Positions 25,926 to 35,053 of a stretch of DNA of 64,000 nucleotides are shown here, piece after piece. The DNA is taken from contig JBKPEA010000003.1 of NCBI GenBank assembly GCA_046728175.1, forward strand, positions 62,001-126,000. The letters run 5' to 3'. The position numbers and the translations under genes were made by a program. Source of the stretch: JAFAHS01 sp046728175 (lineage in GTDB: Bacteria > Desulfobacterota > Binatia > Binatales > Binataceae). Position 1 is the first letter of the stretch. The number at the start of each line of letters is the position of its first letter. The notes below the pieces were generated by a model. It was not told the DNA's origin and searched no databases. It saw only the letters and a list, made by a program, of their open reading frames with translations.

Positions 25926-26644
25926 ACCGACTGCATCTCAAGCTGTTCGCGACCCTGCGCGAGCGTGCGCGCACCGCGGAGCTGGAGCGCGAATTTCCCG
26001 ACGGAATCACGGTGGGCGAAATCTGGAAAGTCCTGAAGGGAGAATTTCCGGCGCTGGCCGGCCATCGCGATTCGGTTGGGTTCGCGGTCAACCAGGAATA
26101 CGTCGAAGGCGACTATCGTCCGCGCAACGATGACGAAGTCGCCTTCATCCCGCCGGTGAGTGGCGGCGCACCCGCGAGCCAGGATCCGGCGCCATGGGTC
26201 GGTTCGATCGCGATTGTTCGCGCTCGTATCGAGGTCGCGGCGCTGGAACGGGAGGTTGGCAACCCCGCCGCCGGCGCGATCGTGACCTTCGCCGGAACCA
26301 CGCGGCGTGACAACGCGGGCCGCAGGGTGATTCGGCTGGAGTACGAAGCATACGAACCGATGGCGCTCTCGGAGATGCGTAAGCTGGCGCGCGAAGCGGG
26401 GCAACGCTGGCCCATCGTGCGCATCGCGATCGCACACCGGATCGGGGCGGTGGATATCGGCGAGACCTCGGTCGCGATCGCAGTTTCGGCCGCGCATCGA
26501 GGGGCGGCGTTTGACGCATGCCGCTTCGCGATCGACCGCCTGAAAGAGATCGTTCCGATTTGGAAGAAGGAATATTTCGAGGGCGGGGAGATCTGGATAG
26601 GGTGCCAGACCTCGCATCCTCCCGAGATCGAGCCTCACCACTAG
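25922..26644 (+). CDS. MoaD-MoaE fusion (molybdopterin synthase, both subunits)
   Basis: A 240-residue chain joining two normally separate proteins. Residues 1-82 are the ubiquitin-like sulfur carrier MoaD ending in PPVSGG, and residues about 95-235 are the catalytic subunit MoaE with GAIVTFAGTTRRD and the active-site lysine region IWKKEYFEGGEIWIG. MoaD needs a free C-terminal Gly-Gly to form its thiocarboxylate, so this chain must be cut after Gly82, as is known for the MoaX fusion of Mycobacterium tuberculosis. Coupled to moaB upstream. Confidence 0.93.
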   Translation: MNRLHLKLFATLRERARTAELEREFPDGITVGEIWKVLKGEFPALAGHRDSVGFAVNQEYVEGDYRPRNDDEVAFIPPVSGGAPASQDPAPWVGSIAIVRARIEVAALEREVGNPAAGAIVTFAGTTRRDNAGRRVIRLEYEAYEPMALSEMRKLAREAGQRWPIVRIAIAHRIGAVDIGETSVAIAVSAAHRGAAFDACRFAIDRLKEIVPIWKKEYFEGGEIWIGCQTSHPPEIEPHH

Positions 26645-26812
26645 CGGGCGGCAGTCGCCATCCCGGCCTTGCTCGGTTTCCTCGCGCGTAACTTGGAGGC
26701 TCGCTTAAAATCTCGTGGCAAGGATCGCGGCGCTCCTTCGACCGGGAGAACCGCGAAGCGTGCTTGACCGGCCGCCCTTCGGTGGTGGTAAGGGTGGAGC
26801 GGGTTGGCTGCG

Positions 26813-28060
26813 ATGCAGATGCTTTCACCGTATCGCGTTCTTGATCTCACTACCGAGCGCGGGCTCCTGTGCGGACAGGTCCTCGGCGATCTGGGCGCCG
26901 ACGTGATCAAGGTAGAGCCGCCCGCTGGAGCACCGGCGCGCCGGCTCGGTCCATTCCTCAACGACGAGCCTCATCCGGAGCGATCGCTCTACTGGTGGGC
27001 ATACAACCGCAACAAGCGCAGCGTCACGCTCGATATCGATCGCCCGGAGGGCCGCGCGTTGCTCAACCAGATGGCGACCAGCGCGGATTTTCTTATCGAA
27101 TCGTTTAATCCCGGCGAGATGGCAGCGCGCGGGCTTGGGTACGACGACCTGGCCGCGCTCAATCCTGCTCTGGTCTACGTTTCGATTAGCGCGTTCGGCC
27201 AGGAGGGTCCCAAAGCCACCTATGCCGACGCTGACTTGATAATCATGGCGGCGGGCGGACCGCTGATGCTCACCGGCGACGATGACCGGCCGCCGGTACG
27301 TCTCAGCGTGCCGCAGGCATACCTGCATGCGAGCGCCGACGCGGCGGTCGGTGCGCTGGCCGCGCATCATGAGTCGGTGCGCTCGGGCCGCGGACAGCGC
27401 GTTGACGTGGCGGCTCAGGAATCGGTAGCCATGGCGACCCAGTCCTGGGTGCTGGCGGCGCCGCTAGGATCGGTCGAGATTCGGCGGATGTCCGGCGGCG
27501 TCAAAATTGGTGAGCTGGACATTCCGCTGGTGTGGCCGGCGAAGGACGGGTATATCGCGCTGACTTTACTGTTCGGAACCGCGCTGGGAGTATTCACTCG
27601 ACAGCTGATGCACTACCTGTGCGAGCGCGGGTTTTGCGACCAAGCGACCCGCGACAAAGACTGGATCGCGTTTGGCGATCAACTCGCCAGCGGCGGGGAG
27701 CCGATAAGCGAATTCGCGCGCGTCATCGAAATCGTCCGGAGCTTCACCCGCAGCCACACCAAGGCCGAGTTGCTGCAATTCGCGCTGGAACGCGGGTTCC
27801 TGATGACCCCGATTACGACGATTGAAGAAGTTGTGAAAAGCCCGCAGCTGCAATCGCGCTGGTACTGGCAGGCGATCGAGCATCCGGAGCTGGGTCGCGC
27901 GATCCTGTACCCTGGGCCGTTTGCAAAATTCAGCGCTACGCCGATCGCGTATCGGCAGCGGCCGCCGACCGTCGGGGAGCACAACCGCGAAGTCTATTGC
28001 GGCGAACTGGGGCTCAGTGCCGCCGAGTTCGCCGCGCTCGCCGAAAAAGGAATCGTGTGA
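26813..28060 (+). CDS. CaiB/BaiF-type (family III) CoA-transferase, first of a tandem pair
   Basis: A family III CoA-transferase of about 415 residues. LGDLGADVIKVEPP near the start and RSVTLDIDRPEGRAL are family hallmarks, and the catalytic Asp lies in YADADLI. These enzymes move CoA between carboxylic acids, for example in carnitine, oxalate or aromatic-acid pathways. ATG at 26813 is chosen over the TTG at 26804 because a GGTGGAG stretch lies at a better distance. Its stop overlaps the next start by one base. Confidence 0.92.
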   Translation: MQMLSPYRVLDLTTERGLLCGQVLGDLGADVIKVEPPAGAPARRLGPFLNDEPHPERSLYWWAYNRNKRSVTLDIDRPEGRALLNQMATSADFLIESFNPGEMAARGLGYDDLAALNPALVYVSISAFGQEGPKATYADADLIIMAAGGPLMLTGDDDRPPVRLSVPQAYLHASADAAVGALAAHHESVRSGRGQRVDVAAQESVAMATQSWVLAAPLGSVEIRRMSGGVKIGELDIPLVWPAKDGYIALTLLFGTALGVFTRQLMHYLCERGFCDQATRDKDWIAFGDQLASGGEPISEFARVIEIVRSFTRSHTKAELLQFALERGFLMTPITTIEEVVKSPQLQSRWYWQAIEHPELGRAILYPGPFAKFSATPIAYRQRPPTVGEHNREVYCGELGLSAAEFAALAEKGIV

Positions 28061-29277
28061 TGGCCGAAACGCTCCCGCTGGCCGATGTGCGAATCCTCGA
28101 CTTCATGTGGGTGATGGCGGGTCCGGCGTCGACGCGCATCCTCGCCGACTACGGCGCGACGGTCATCCGGATTGAGTCGCCCACCCGGGTGGATACCGCG
28201 CGCACGCTGCAACCGTTTCACAACAACACCGCCGGCCCGGACTCGTCGGGGCTGTTTAACAACTGCAACGCTGGCAAATTCGGTATCTCGCTCGATTTGG
28301 GGAACCCTCGCTCACGCGAAGTGGTGCACGATCTTTTGCAATGGGCCCAGGTGGTGACCGAGTCATTCTCGCCCAAGGCGATGCGCGCGTGGGGCTATGA
28401 CTACGAGTCGCTACGCAAACTCAAGCCCGACCTCATCATGCTCAGTACCTGCCTGATGGGGCAGAGCGGGCCGCTCTCGCGGATCGCCGGCTTCGGCAAC
28501 ATGGCCGCCGCGATATCCGGGTTTCACAACCTCACCGGATGGCCCGATCGGCCGCCCGCCGGTCCATTCGGCGCGTATACGGACTATGTGTCGCCACGTT
28601 TCACCGCGATGGCGATTCTGGCCGCACTCGATCACCATCGGCGCACCGGACAGGGTCAATACATCGACCAGTCGCAGGCGGAGGCCTCGCTGCATTTCCT
28701 TGCCCCGGCGATTCTCGATTACACGGCGAACGGACGCATCCAGGGGCGGGTCGGTAATTCCGATCGCGAGTACGCACCCCACGGGGTGTATCCGGCGGCG
28801 GGCGAAGATCGCTGGATCGCGATCGTGTGCGAGACCGATGCCCAATGGCGGGGACTGTGTACGGTGATGAATCGCCGAGACCTGGCAAGCGATCCCGGTC
28901 TGGCCACCGCCAGGGGACGGCGCGACCACACTGCCCAAATCGACGCCGCGATATCAACCTGGACTGCCGGGACGGGTGCCGGAGCGGCGGAGGCGCATCT
29001 GCAGTCGCGTGGCGTACCAGCATACCAGGTGCAGAACAGCGCGCAGGCTGCGCGCGATCCGCAGCTGGCCCATCGTGCACATTTCGTCGCAGTGAATCAC
29101 TCGACGCTTGGCAAGACGATCGTGGAAGGACCGCGCGCTCATCTCTCGCGCACCCCGGCCCGCGTGCGGGCCGCGGGGCCTTCACTGGGAGAGCACAATC
29201 AGTACGTACTCGAGAAGATCCTGGGCTATGGAGAAGAACGGATTACCGAGCTGGTCGCGGCGGGAGTCTTCGGCTGA
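28060..29277 (+). CDS. CaiB/BaiF-type (family III) CoA-transferase, second of a tandem pair
   Basis: A 405-residue family III CoA-transferase. It has ADYGATVIRIESP and GISLDLGNPRSREV near the N-terminus. In place of the catalytic Asp region of its neighbour it has SRIAGFGNMAAAISGF, which may mean loss of the Asp nucleophile. Paralogous pairs like this occur in other bacteria, and some family III enzymes, such as succinyl-CoA:benzylsuccinate CoA-transferase, act as hetero-oligomers of one active and one partner subunit. It overlaps the upstream paralogue by one base (TGATG). Confidence 0.9.
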   Translation: MAETLPLADVRILDFMWVMAGPASTRILADYGATVIRIESPTRVDTARTLQPFHNNTAGPDSSGLFNNCNAGKFGISLDLGNPRSREVVHDLLQWAQVVTESFSPKAMRAWGYDYESLRKLKPDLIMLSTCLMGQSGPLSRIAGFGNMAAAISGFHNLTGWPDRPPAGPFGAYTDYVSPRFTAMAILAALDHHRRTGQGQYIDQSQAEASLHFLAPAILDYTANGRIQGRVGNSDREYAPHGVYPAAGEDRWIAIVCETDAQWRGLCTVMNRRDLASDPGLATARGRRDHTAQIDAAISTWTAGTGAGAAEAHLQSRGVPAYQVQNSAQAARDPQLAHRAHFVAVNHSTLGKTIVEGPRAHLSRTPARVRAAGPSLGEHNQYVLEKILGYGEERITELVAAGVFG

Positions 29278-29495
29278 GGCAGATTCAGGCACGTGCGATC
29301 GTGCGCCGGAGGCGAGGAATCTCTTGCCGCCGAGACTCCCAGCTGGGCGGCGGGTCTGCGCGCCGACACTGGAGTGCGGTTCTTCTCTCCACAGGCTCGG
29401 CTCAGACTCGCGCCGGCGGTAAACAGTTTCAATCCGCGGCTGCCGTGCGGGCGTATATAAGGCGGGGGATCGTGGCCGAGAGGGTGGCAAGTCGG

Positions 29496-30032
29496 ATGAC
29501 CGACCTGGAGTTGGTGGCTGCGATGGCTTCCGGTAGGCAGGAAGCCCTGCGCGCTTTCAACCAGCGCTATGGCAATGCGATCGCGGTCGTCGCGGAACGA
29601 ATACTGGCCAGCCGGGCCGATGCCGAAGAGGTCGCCGCGGATGTCTTGTGGCAGGCCTGGCGGGAAGCGTCGCGATTCGATGGCAGTCGCGGCTCGGTCG
29701 GGGCGTGGCTGATGATGCTGGCGCGCAGTCGCGCAATAGATCGCCTGCGTTCGCGCAAGGTGCGCGAGCGCTCTGCTGAAGACCCCGGCATGATTGGCCA
29801 CGAGGATGATCCTGCGCAGGCAGTTTTTAGCGCGGAACGAAAGGAGCAGGTATCCAGGATATTGGCGGAACTCAAGGACGGGGAGCGTGAAGTGCTCGAA
29901 CTCGCATACTTTTCCGACCTGTCGCAAGCAGAAATTGCCGAACGGACCGGGCTCCCGCTCGGGACGGTCAAGACCCGCATGCGCACGGCGTTGATCAAAC
30001 TCCGCGATAGCATGGGTGGGAGAGCCGACTAG
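29496..30032 (+). CDS. ECF-type RNA polymerase sigma factor (SigK-like)
   Basis: About 178 residues with region 2 (ADAEEVAADVLWQAWREA and SVGAWLMMLARSRAIDRLR) and region 4 (ELKDGEREVLELAYFSDLSQ and LPLGTVKTRMRTAL). This is the arrangement of the SigK/ECF19-like group, whose anti-sigma partners carry RskA domains, as found here. The ATG at 29496 follows GAGAGGGTGG; GTG at 29472 is an in-frame alternative. The anti-sigma gene begins five bases after its stop. Confidence 0.92.
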   Translation: MTDLELVAAMASGRQEALRAFNQRYGNAIAVVAERILASRADAEEVAADVLWQAWREASRFDGSRGSVGAWLMMLARSRAIDRLRSRKVRERSAEDPGMIGHEDDPAQAVFSAERKEQVSRILAELKDGEREVLELAYFSDLSQAEIAERTGLPLGTVKTRMRTALIKLRDSMGGRAD

Positions 30033-30037
30033 CCGAG

Positions 30038-30913
30038 ATGAGTCACGAAGAGGTCAAAGACCTGCTGCCGCTCAGGGCGCTCGACCGGCTCGAAGCCGAC
30101 GAGGACCTTGCGGTGAGGACGCACCTGGCCGGCGGCTGTCCGGAATGCGAGCGCGAACTAGCATCGTTTCGCGAGGCTTTAGGAGCGCTCGCGCTGACCG
30201 CCAACCGAGAGGGCGCAAGCAACGATCGCATCTGGCAACTGCTCGAAGCCAGGATCGGCGCAAGCCAGACCCCCGCGGGAAATCGCGCGGGGAAGCGAGC
30301 CCAGGATCGTGCGGTGCGTCCGACCGAGCGAATGCACATGGTTTCCTTCGCCGCGATCGCGATTGCGGCGCTCGCTTTGATCGCGCTGGGCTTCAACGTT
30401 CTGAGCCTGTACCGCGGACTCGAGGCGGCGCGCGGCACGGCCACCTTTGAAGTCGCTGCCTTGCGGGCACGGATCGATGAACTTCAGCGTGGCCTGGAAA
30501 GCGCGTCCGCGCGCATCGCCGACCTGAAGACGCAGCTGTCTCTCACCTCAAACCTGACCCTGGCAGCATTTTCGCCCGATGCGCGGGTGGTCCATCTGGC
30601 GGGATTAGCCGCCGCGCCCAAGGCGAGCGCGACCGTGGCACTTAGTCCGAGCAGTCACACGGCGTTTATGCAGGTGTCGGGCCTCCCACCCGCGCCGGCC
30701 GACAAAATTTACGAGGCGTGGTGGATTGGACGCGAGTCCGGACCGATCCGCGCCGGGCTGTTCGAGGCTCCGGCCGAGGGCGTCGCCAAGGTTGCGCTGA
30801 TCATGCCGCCTAAAGGGGAGGAGATCGTCGCATCTGCGGTCACCCTCGAGCCCGCCAACGGCACCGAAAAGCCGACCGGGACTATGTATTTGAAAGGCGA
30901 CATGCCCCGCTGA
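30038..30913 (+). CDS. Membrane anti-sigma-K-like factor (RskA domain)
   Basis: A 291-residue protein with an N-terminal anti-sigma domain (LRALDRLEADEDLAVRTHL with a Cys34-x2-Cys37 pair), one transmembrane helix at about 103-122, a short coiled coil (EVAALRARIDELQRGLESA) and an extracytoplasmic RskA domain (from about 175; WWIGRESGPIRAGLFE). Characterised relatives release their sigma factor when this domain senses an oxidative envelope change. It pairs with the sigma factor just upstream. Confidence 0.9.
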   Translation: MSHEEVKDLLPLRALDRLEADEDLAVRTHLAGGCPECERELASFREALGALALTANREGASNDRIWQLLEARIGASQTPAGNRAGKRAQDRAVRPTERMHMVSFAAIAIAALALIALGFNVLSLYRGLEAARGTATFEVAALRARIDELQRGLESASARIADLKTQLSLTSNLTLAAFSPDARVVHLAGLAAAPKASATVALSPSSHTAFMQVSGLPPAPADKIYEAWWIGRESGPIRAGLFEAPAEGVAKVALIMPPKGEEIVASAVTLEPANGTEKPTGTMYLKGDMPR

Positions 30914-31015
30914 CGTTCGCAATTCTGCGGCAAGCAACCGCGAGCGCGGCCGTTCACCGCGCGGTTGCGCAGCGCTCGCCAACTCGCGCAAGGGTCTCGG
31001 AGAAACCGAGGGTAG

Positions 31016-31726
31016 ATGAATCGGCAAAGCCCATTCTCATATCTGTGCAACGCGTGCGGACGATGCTGCCGCGACAAGGTGATTCCGCTCTCACCATACG
31101 ACGTGTTTATGCTCGCGCAGGCCGCGGGGGTTCCCAGCGCCGAGGTGGTGCGGCGATTCACGATTCGGCGCGGGTCGATCCTTCGCTTCAATGCATACGG
31201 CGCGTGCGCGGCGTTGCAGGGCACCAGCTGCGGCGTTCATCGCGGACGCCCGCTTGCCTGCCGGCTCTACCCGCTCGGTATCGAGTGTGACTTTGCGGGT
31301 GGGGTCGAACGAGTCATGCAACTCGACCCGGCCCCCCATTCGGCCGGGGTCTACGGAGTCAGCGGGAAGGTCGCGGACTATCTGGAAAGCCAAGGCGTTC
31401 CCGAATATCTGGCGATGAACGATCGCTATCGGCCCCTGATTACGATGTTTCGCAAGCGGGTAAACGAATTGGTCGATTTCGAGAAAGTCGAGCCGCGCGA
31501 ATTCTGGCGCCGCGCGACTCGCGAAGCGCTCGCCGAGTCAGGTTACGACCCAAACCCGATCATCGACGCGCTGTTCAACACCGGCGACAGCGTTGCCAGG
31601 CATATCGAGTCGCTCACGAAAATGGCGCAGGAAACCAAGGTTGCCGAAGCTCTGGCTGAAGCGGCGGTCTTTCTTGCGGCGAGCCTGGGCTACTCGCCAT
31701 CGGTCGCATCGGAGCAACCGGGATAG
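31016..31726 (+). CDS. YkgJ-family cysteine cluster protein
   Basis: A 236-residue protein whose first third carries the CxxCGxCC pattern (CNACGRCCRD) followed by CAALQGTSC, HRGRPLACRLYP, the layout of the YkgJ family (UPF0153), thought to bind zinc or an iron-sulfur cluster. The C-terminal half is helical with no recognised motif and makes this member longer than the usual 110-130 residues. Function is unknown. It sits alone on the plus strand, convergent with the peroxiredoxin gene. Confidence 0.88.
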   Translation: MNRQSPFSYLCNACGRCCRDKVIPLSPYDVFMLAQAAGVPSAEVVRRFTIRRGSILRFNAYGACAALQGTSCGVHRGRPLACRLYPLGIECDFAGGVERVMQLDPAPHSAGVYGVSGKVADYLESQGVPEYLAMNDRYRPLITMFRKRVNELVDFEKVEPREFWRRATREALAESGYDPNPIIDALFNTGDSVARHIESLTKMAQETKVAEALAEAAVFLAASLGYSPSVASEQPG

Positions 31727-31804
31727 TGACGTCACGGCGCGGCAGTCGATTCTTCCCATTGCAGTCGAACCGGGATTTACCTGGCCCCGATTGCACCCAG
31801 GAGG

Positions 31805-32410
31805 CTAGTTCTCCGCGCTTGATGGCTCTTCAGCTGGAGCGGCAGCGGCCGGTGCCGGAGCAGGATTCTCCGGTATCTTCAGGTCGGCCAGGATCTCGGT
31901 CGAATGCACGGAGGGATCGACCTTCGGGTACACCTTCTCGATAATCCCGTCCTGATTGATCACGTAGGTGATGCGCCGGTCGAGTCCCAGAATCGGAATT
32001 CCGTTTGCGGCTCCATATTCAGTCGCGATGGTTTTGTCGGGATCGAGCAGGAGCGGGAAGGGGAGATTGTACTTCTTGATAAATGCCTTGTGGGATGCGC
32101 TCGAGTCGATGCTGCAGCCCAGCACCACCAGGCCCGCGGCTTGAAATCGCGCAAAGCCGTCGCGAAACGAGCACGCCTCCTTGGTGCACCCGGGCGTATC
32201 GTCCTTCGGATAGAAATAAAGAATGACCGTGCGCCCGTGCAAGTCGGTCAGCGAAATTGGAGTTACCTGTTCGCCCTGCACCATCTGGGTCGAAAAGGGC
32301 GGCGCGACCTGTCCCTCTTTGAGCAACTCGGCTCGCGCGAGCCGCGGACGCAGCGCCATGAACACCACAACCAGAGCAATTACGATTAAGCTCCCGGCGA
32401 TCATCTTCAT
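31805..32410 (-). CDS. Peroxiredoxin (Bcp/PrxQ type), exported or membrane-anchored
   Basis: A 201-residue thiol peroxidase. The peroxidatic Cys is in DDTPGCTKEACSF; the second Cys, five residues on, is the PrxQ resolving Cys. A hydrophobic N-terminal stretch (SLIVIALVVVFMAL) precedes the domain, so unlike E. coli Bcp the enzyme is directed to the membrane or periplasm. A Pro/Ala tail of about 20 residues ends the chain. The ATG at 32410 follows GGAGTATC. It would remove hydroperoxides near the envelope. Confidence 0.92.
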   Translation of the reverse strand: MKMIAGSLIVIALVVVFMALRPRLARAELLKEGQVAPPFSTQMVQGEQVTPISLTDLHGRTVILYFYPKDDTPGCTKEACSFRDGFARFQAAGLVVLGCSIDSSASHKAFIKKYNLPFPLLLDPDKTIATEYGAANGIPILGLDRRITYVINQDGIIEKVYPKVDPSVHSTEILADLKIPENPAPAPAAAAPAEEPSSAEN

Positions 32411-32473
32411 AGGCGATACTCCGCTCTCTTCAATTCGCGAGATCGCCCGGCGGTTCCCAAACCGATAGGCGGT

Positions 32474-33400
32474 CTAGATGTAATAGAGCCAGCCCCGGTA
32501 TTTCGGCTCACGACCGTGTAGCGCACCCTGAAAGACCTGCTGGACCTTGCGCGTGATCGGTCCTGGCGTACCGGAGGCGATCTTGCGGTCATCCAGTTCG
32601 ACCACGGGCGTTACTTCGGCCGCGGTGCCGGTCATGAATGCTTCATCGGCGATGTAGAACGCGTCGCGCGCGAACAGCTCCTCGCGTACCTCGATCCCAC
32701 CGTCGCGCAGAATCCTGATCACCGCATCGCGCGTGATTCCGGGCAGAACCGAAGAGAGGGGCGGCGTGCGTACGATACCGTCGCGAATCACGAACACATT
32801 CTCGCCGCTGCCTTCGGCGACATAGCCTTCCGTATCGAGCAGCAACGCCTCGTCGTAGCCGCCGCGGCGCGCCTCATAGCCGGCGAGAATCGAATTGACG
32901 TAATGACCCGAAGCCTTGGCCGCGGGCATCATCGAGTTGTGGTGAAAGCGAACGAAGGACGAGGTCTTGAGGCGTACGCCCTTGGTCAAGCCGTCCGCGC
33001 CCAGGTATGCGCCCCACTTCCAGGCCGCGATCGCGACCCGGCTCTTGTTTCCGCGTGCCGCCAGGCCCATCTCCCCCTCGCCGTAGAACACCAGCGGCCG
33101 CAGGTAGCATTCCGCCAGCTTGTTGATGCGCACCACGTCGGCGCAAGCCTTTAGGAGCTCTTCCTGGCTGTAGGGAACCGGCATCTCGACGATATGCGCC
33201 GATTCAAGCAGGCGCCGGATATGTTCGCGCCCGCGAAAAATCGCCGACCGCCCGTCATCATCCTGGTAGCAGCGCATCCCCTCAAATACGGCCAGCCCGT
33301 AGTGGAGGCTATGGGTAAGCACGTGGACGTTGGCCTGATCATAGGGAACCAGGTCGCCATCCATCCAGATTTTCTCGGAGCGCAGACTGTCCACCGCCAA
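32474..33400 (-). CDS. ilvE: Branched-chain amino acid aminotransferase
   Basis: A 308-residue class IV PLP aminotransferase. IWMDGDLVPYDQANVHVLTHSLHYG and FEGMRCY are the IlvE N-terminal hallmarks, the PLP lysine is in PAAKASGHYVNS, and the SGENVFVI and GITRD motifs follow. It interconverts Leu, Ile and Val with their keto acids. TTG at 33400 is used, after GCGAGGT; a GTG two codons later is an alternative. The gene is not next to other branched-chain genes. Confidence 0.93.
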   Translation of the reverse strand: MAVDSLRSEKIWMDGDLVPYDQANVHVLTHSLHYGLAVFEGMRCYQDDDGRSAIFRGREHIRRLLESAHIVEMPVPYSQEELLKACADVVRINKLAECYLRPLVFYGEGEMGLAARGNKSRVAIAAWKWGAYLGADGLTKGVRLKTSSFVRFHHNSMMPAAKASGHYVNSILAGYEARRGGYDEALLLDTEGYVAEGSGENVFVIRDGIVRTPPLSSVLPGITRDAVIRILRDGGIEVREELFARDAFYIADEAFMTGTAAEVTPVVELDDRKIASGTPGPITRKVQQVFQGALHGREPKYRGWLYYI

Positions 33401-33507
33401 GGCTAATGACCTCGCTTAGAAAGAATTGGCACGCGGCATTCAGCCGCGCGCCGATTGCCCAACAGAAAGTAGTCTATCGCTGATCACCGGACAAGGCGCC
33501 GGGTGAC

Positions 33508-34824
33508 TCACTGGCGGCGAGGCAGATCCGGGGTCGACATCTGAGCATGCTTGCTTGGGGAGCCAGCCGAAGCGCTGAGCCCGCCTGGCGGGTGCCGCGG
33601 TCGCCGATGGCGTCGTCGGCGCCTGCGCCGCCGATATCCTGAGGTGGTGGCGCGGTCGTCGCCGCCCGGCTTCGCGGCCAGGAACGTCTTGGGGTCATTG
33701 AGAAATCGCTGCAGCGGCTCGACGTCGATCCCATAGCTGGGGGCCACCATTTCGAAGAACCGTCGCGCCTGGGCAAAGTAAGGTCGGTGCATCAGCCGCC
33801 GGGTCCGGCGTGAGGGTGCCGCCAGATGCTCGAAGGCATCTGTGACGAGCCTCATCCGCTCGGTATCGCCTCGGGCAAATCCGCGCATGCGCAATTCGGA
33901 GAGCAGGTCGAATTCGTTTCTCTCTGCACGTGATCGGCGCGCGCGCATGAAATCGAAAAACATGGCTCCCAGCAGGAAGGCATGATCGGCGGCAAACCCC
34001 TCATCGATGAGGTGTCCGAGCGCAATCATGTGAGAAATCATCAATGGTTGTGCGGCGGTGCCGGAGGAAGCTTTCAGATGTTCGGAGAGAAACGGCAGCA
34101 GCGGCTCGAGCAGTCCCAGTTCTTCCATCAGACACGCCGCACGCCCGGCCGCGGCCTGGCCGAGCGTACGATAGGTCTCCTCGACCAGGCGTGGCATCGC
34201 CGCTTTCAGCAGGTCGTGGCGGTGCCGTTCAATCGCCGCGCGGGTGGCGGGTTCTATCGCAAAATCCAGTTTCGCCGCAAATCTCACCGCGCGCAGCATT
34301 CGGACCGGGTCCTCGCGCATGCGGGTTTCCGGATCTCCGATCGTGCGGATCAACCTGGCGCCAAGATCGTCGACCCCTGCCATGTAATCGATCACGTGGA
34401 AGGTCGCGGGGTCGTAAAACAGGGCGTTGACCGTAAAGTCGCGGCGGAACGCGTCCTCTTGCGGCGTGCCAAAGGTGTTGTCCAGCCGAATCAACGGATC
34501 GTCGGGCCCGCCGAGCTCTTCGCTGCGACGGCGAAAGGTCGCGACCTCCACGTTGTGGGGACCAAAGAATACGTGGACCAGGCGAAACCGGCGGCCGATG
34601 AGGCGCGAGTTGCGGAACAAGTCGCGAACCTGCTGGGGATGGGCCGAGGTAGCCACATCGAAGTCCTTGGGTCGGCGCCCCAGCATCAGGTCGCGTACCC
34701 CGCCGCCCACGAGGTACGCGAGGTGGCCCGCGTTGATCAGGCGATAAAGGACCTTCAGGACGTTGGGATCGATGTCGCGGCGCGAGATCGGATGCTCAGC
34801 GCGTTCGATGATGCGAGGTTCCAA
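33508..34824 (-). CDS. pcnB: Poly(A) polymerase-type nucleotidyltransferase
   Basis: A 438-residue class II nucleotidyltransferase. GGGVRDLMLGRRPKDFDVATS holds the metal-binding Asp pair, and the FRNSRLIGRRFRLVHV and RRDFTVNALFYDP segments match PcnB better than CCA-adding enzymes. PcnB adds A tails to RNA 3' ends and speeds decay. The last 60 residues are a basic, Arg-rich tail (GYRRRRRRRRHRRPRH). The TTG at 34824 is the only start available because an in-frame stop lies four codons upstream. Confidence 0.93.
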   Translation of the reverse strand: MEPRIIERAEHPISRRDIDPNVLKVLYRLINAGHLAYLVGGGVRDLMLGRRPKDFDVATSAHPQQVRDLFRNSRLIGRRFRLVHVFFGPHNVEVATFRRRSEELGGPDDPLIRLDNTFGTPQEDAFRRDFTVNALFYDPATFHVIDYMAGVDDLGARLIRTIGDPETRMREDPVRMLRAVRFAAKLDFAIEPATRAAIERHRHDLLKAAMPRLVEETYRTLGQAAAGRAACLMEELGLLEPLLPFLSEHLKASSGTAAQPLMISHMIALGHLIDEGFAADHAFLLGAMFFDFMRARRSRAERNEFDLLSELRMRGFARGDTERMRLVTDAFEHLAAPSRRTRRLMHRPYFAQARRFFEMVAPSYGIDVEPLQRFLNDPKTFLAAKPGGDDRATTSGYRRRRRRRRHRRPRHPPGGLSASAGSPSKHAQMSTPDLPRRQ

Positions 34825-35053
34825 TTGCCGCTACTGGGCAATCGGACCGGAGCACCCCCCTCGTCGCCGGTCGATTGCCACGGCTCAAGAACCTAGCACG
34901 ACCGCCACCACACTTCACCGTGCCATCAGGAGCGAAGTTTCAATCAGATCGATTCGGCGCTGCCGGGCTGCACCACCGGGAGGGGGATGTGACATGGCCA
35001 CACCTCCGCGGGGCAGACCACGCCATTGGTAAAAAAACATTGGGAGAGACCGC

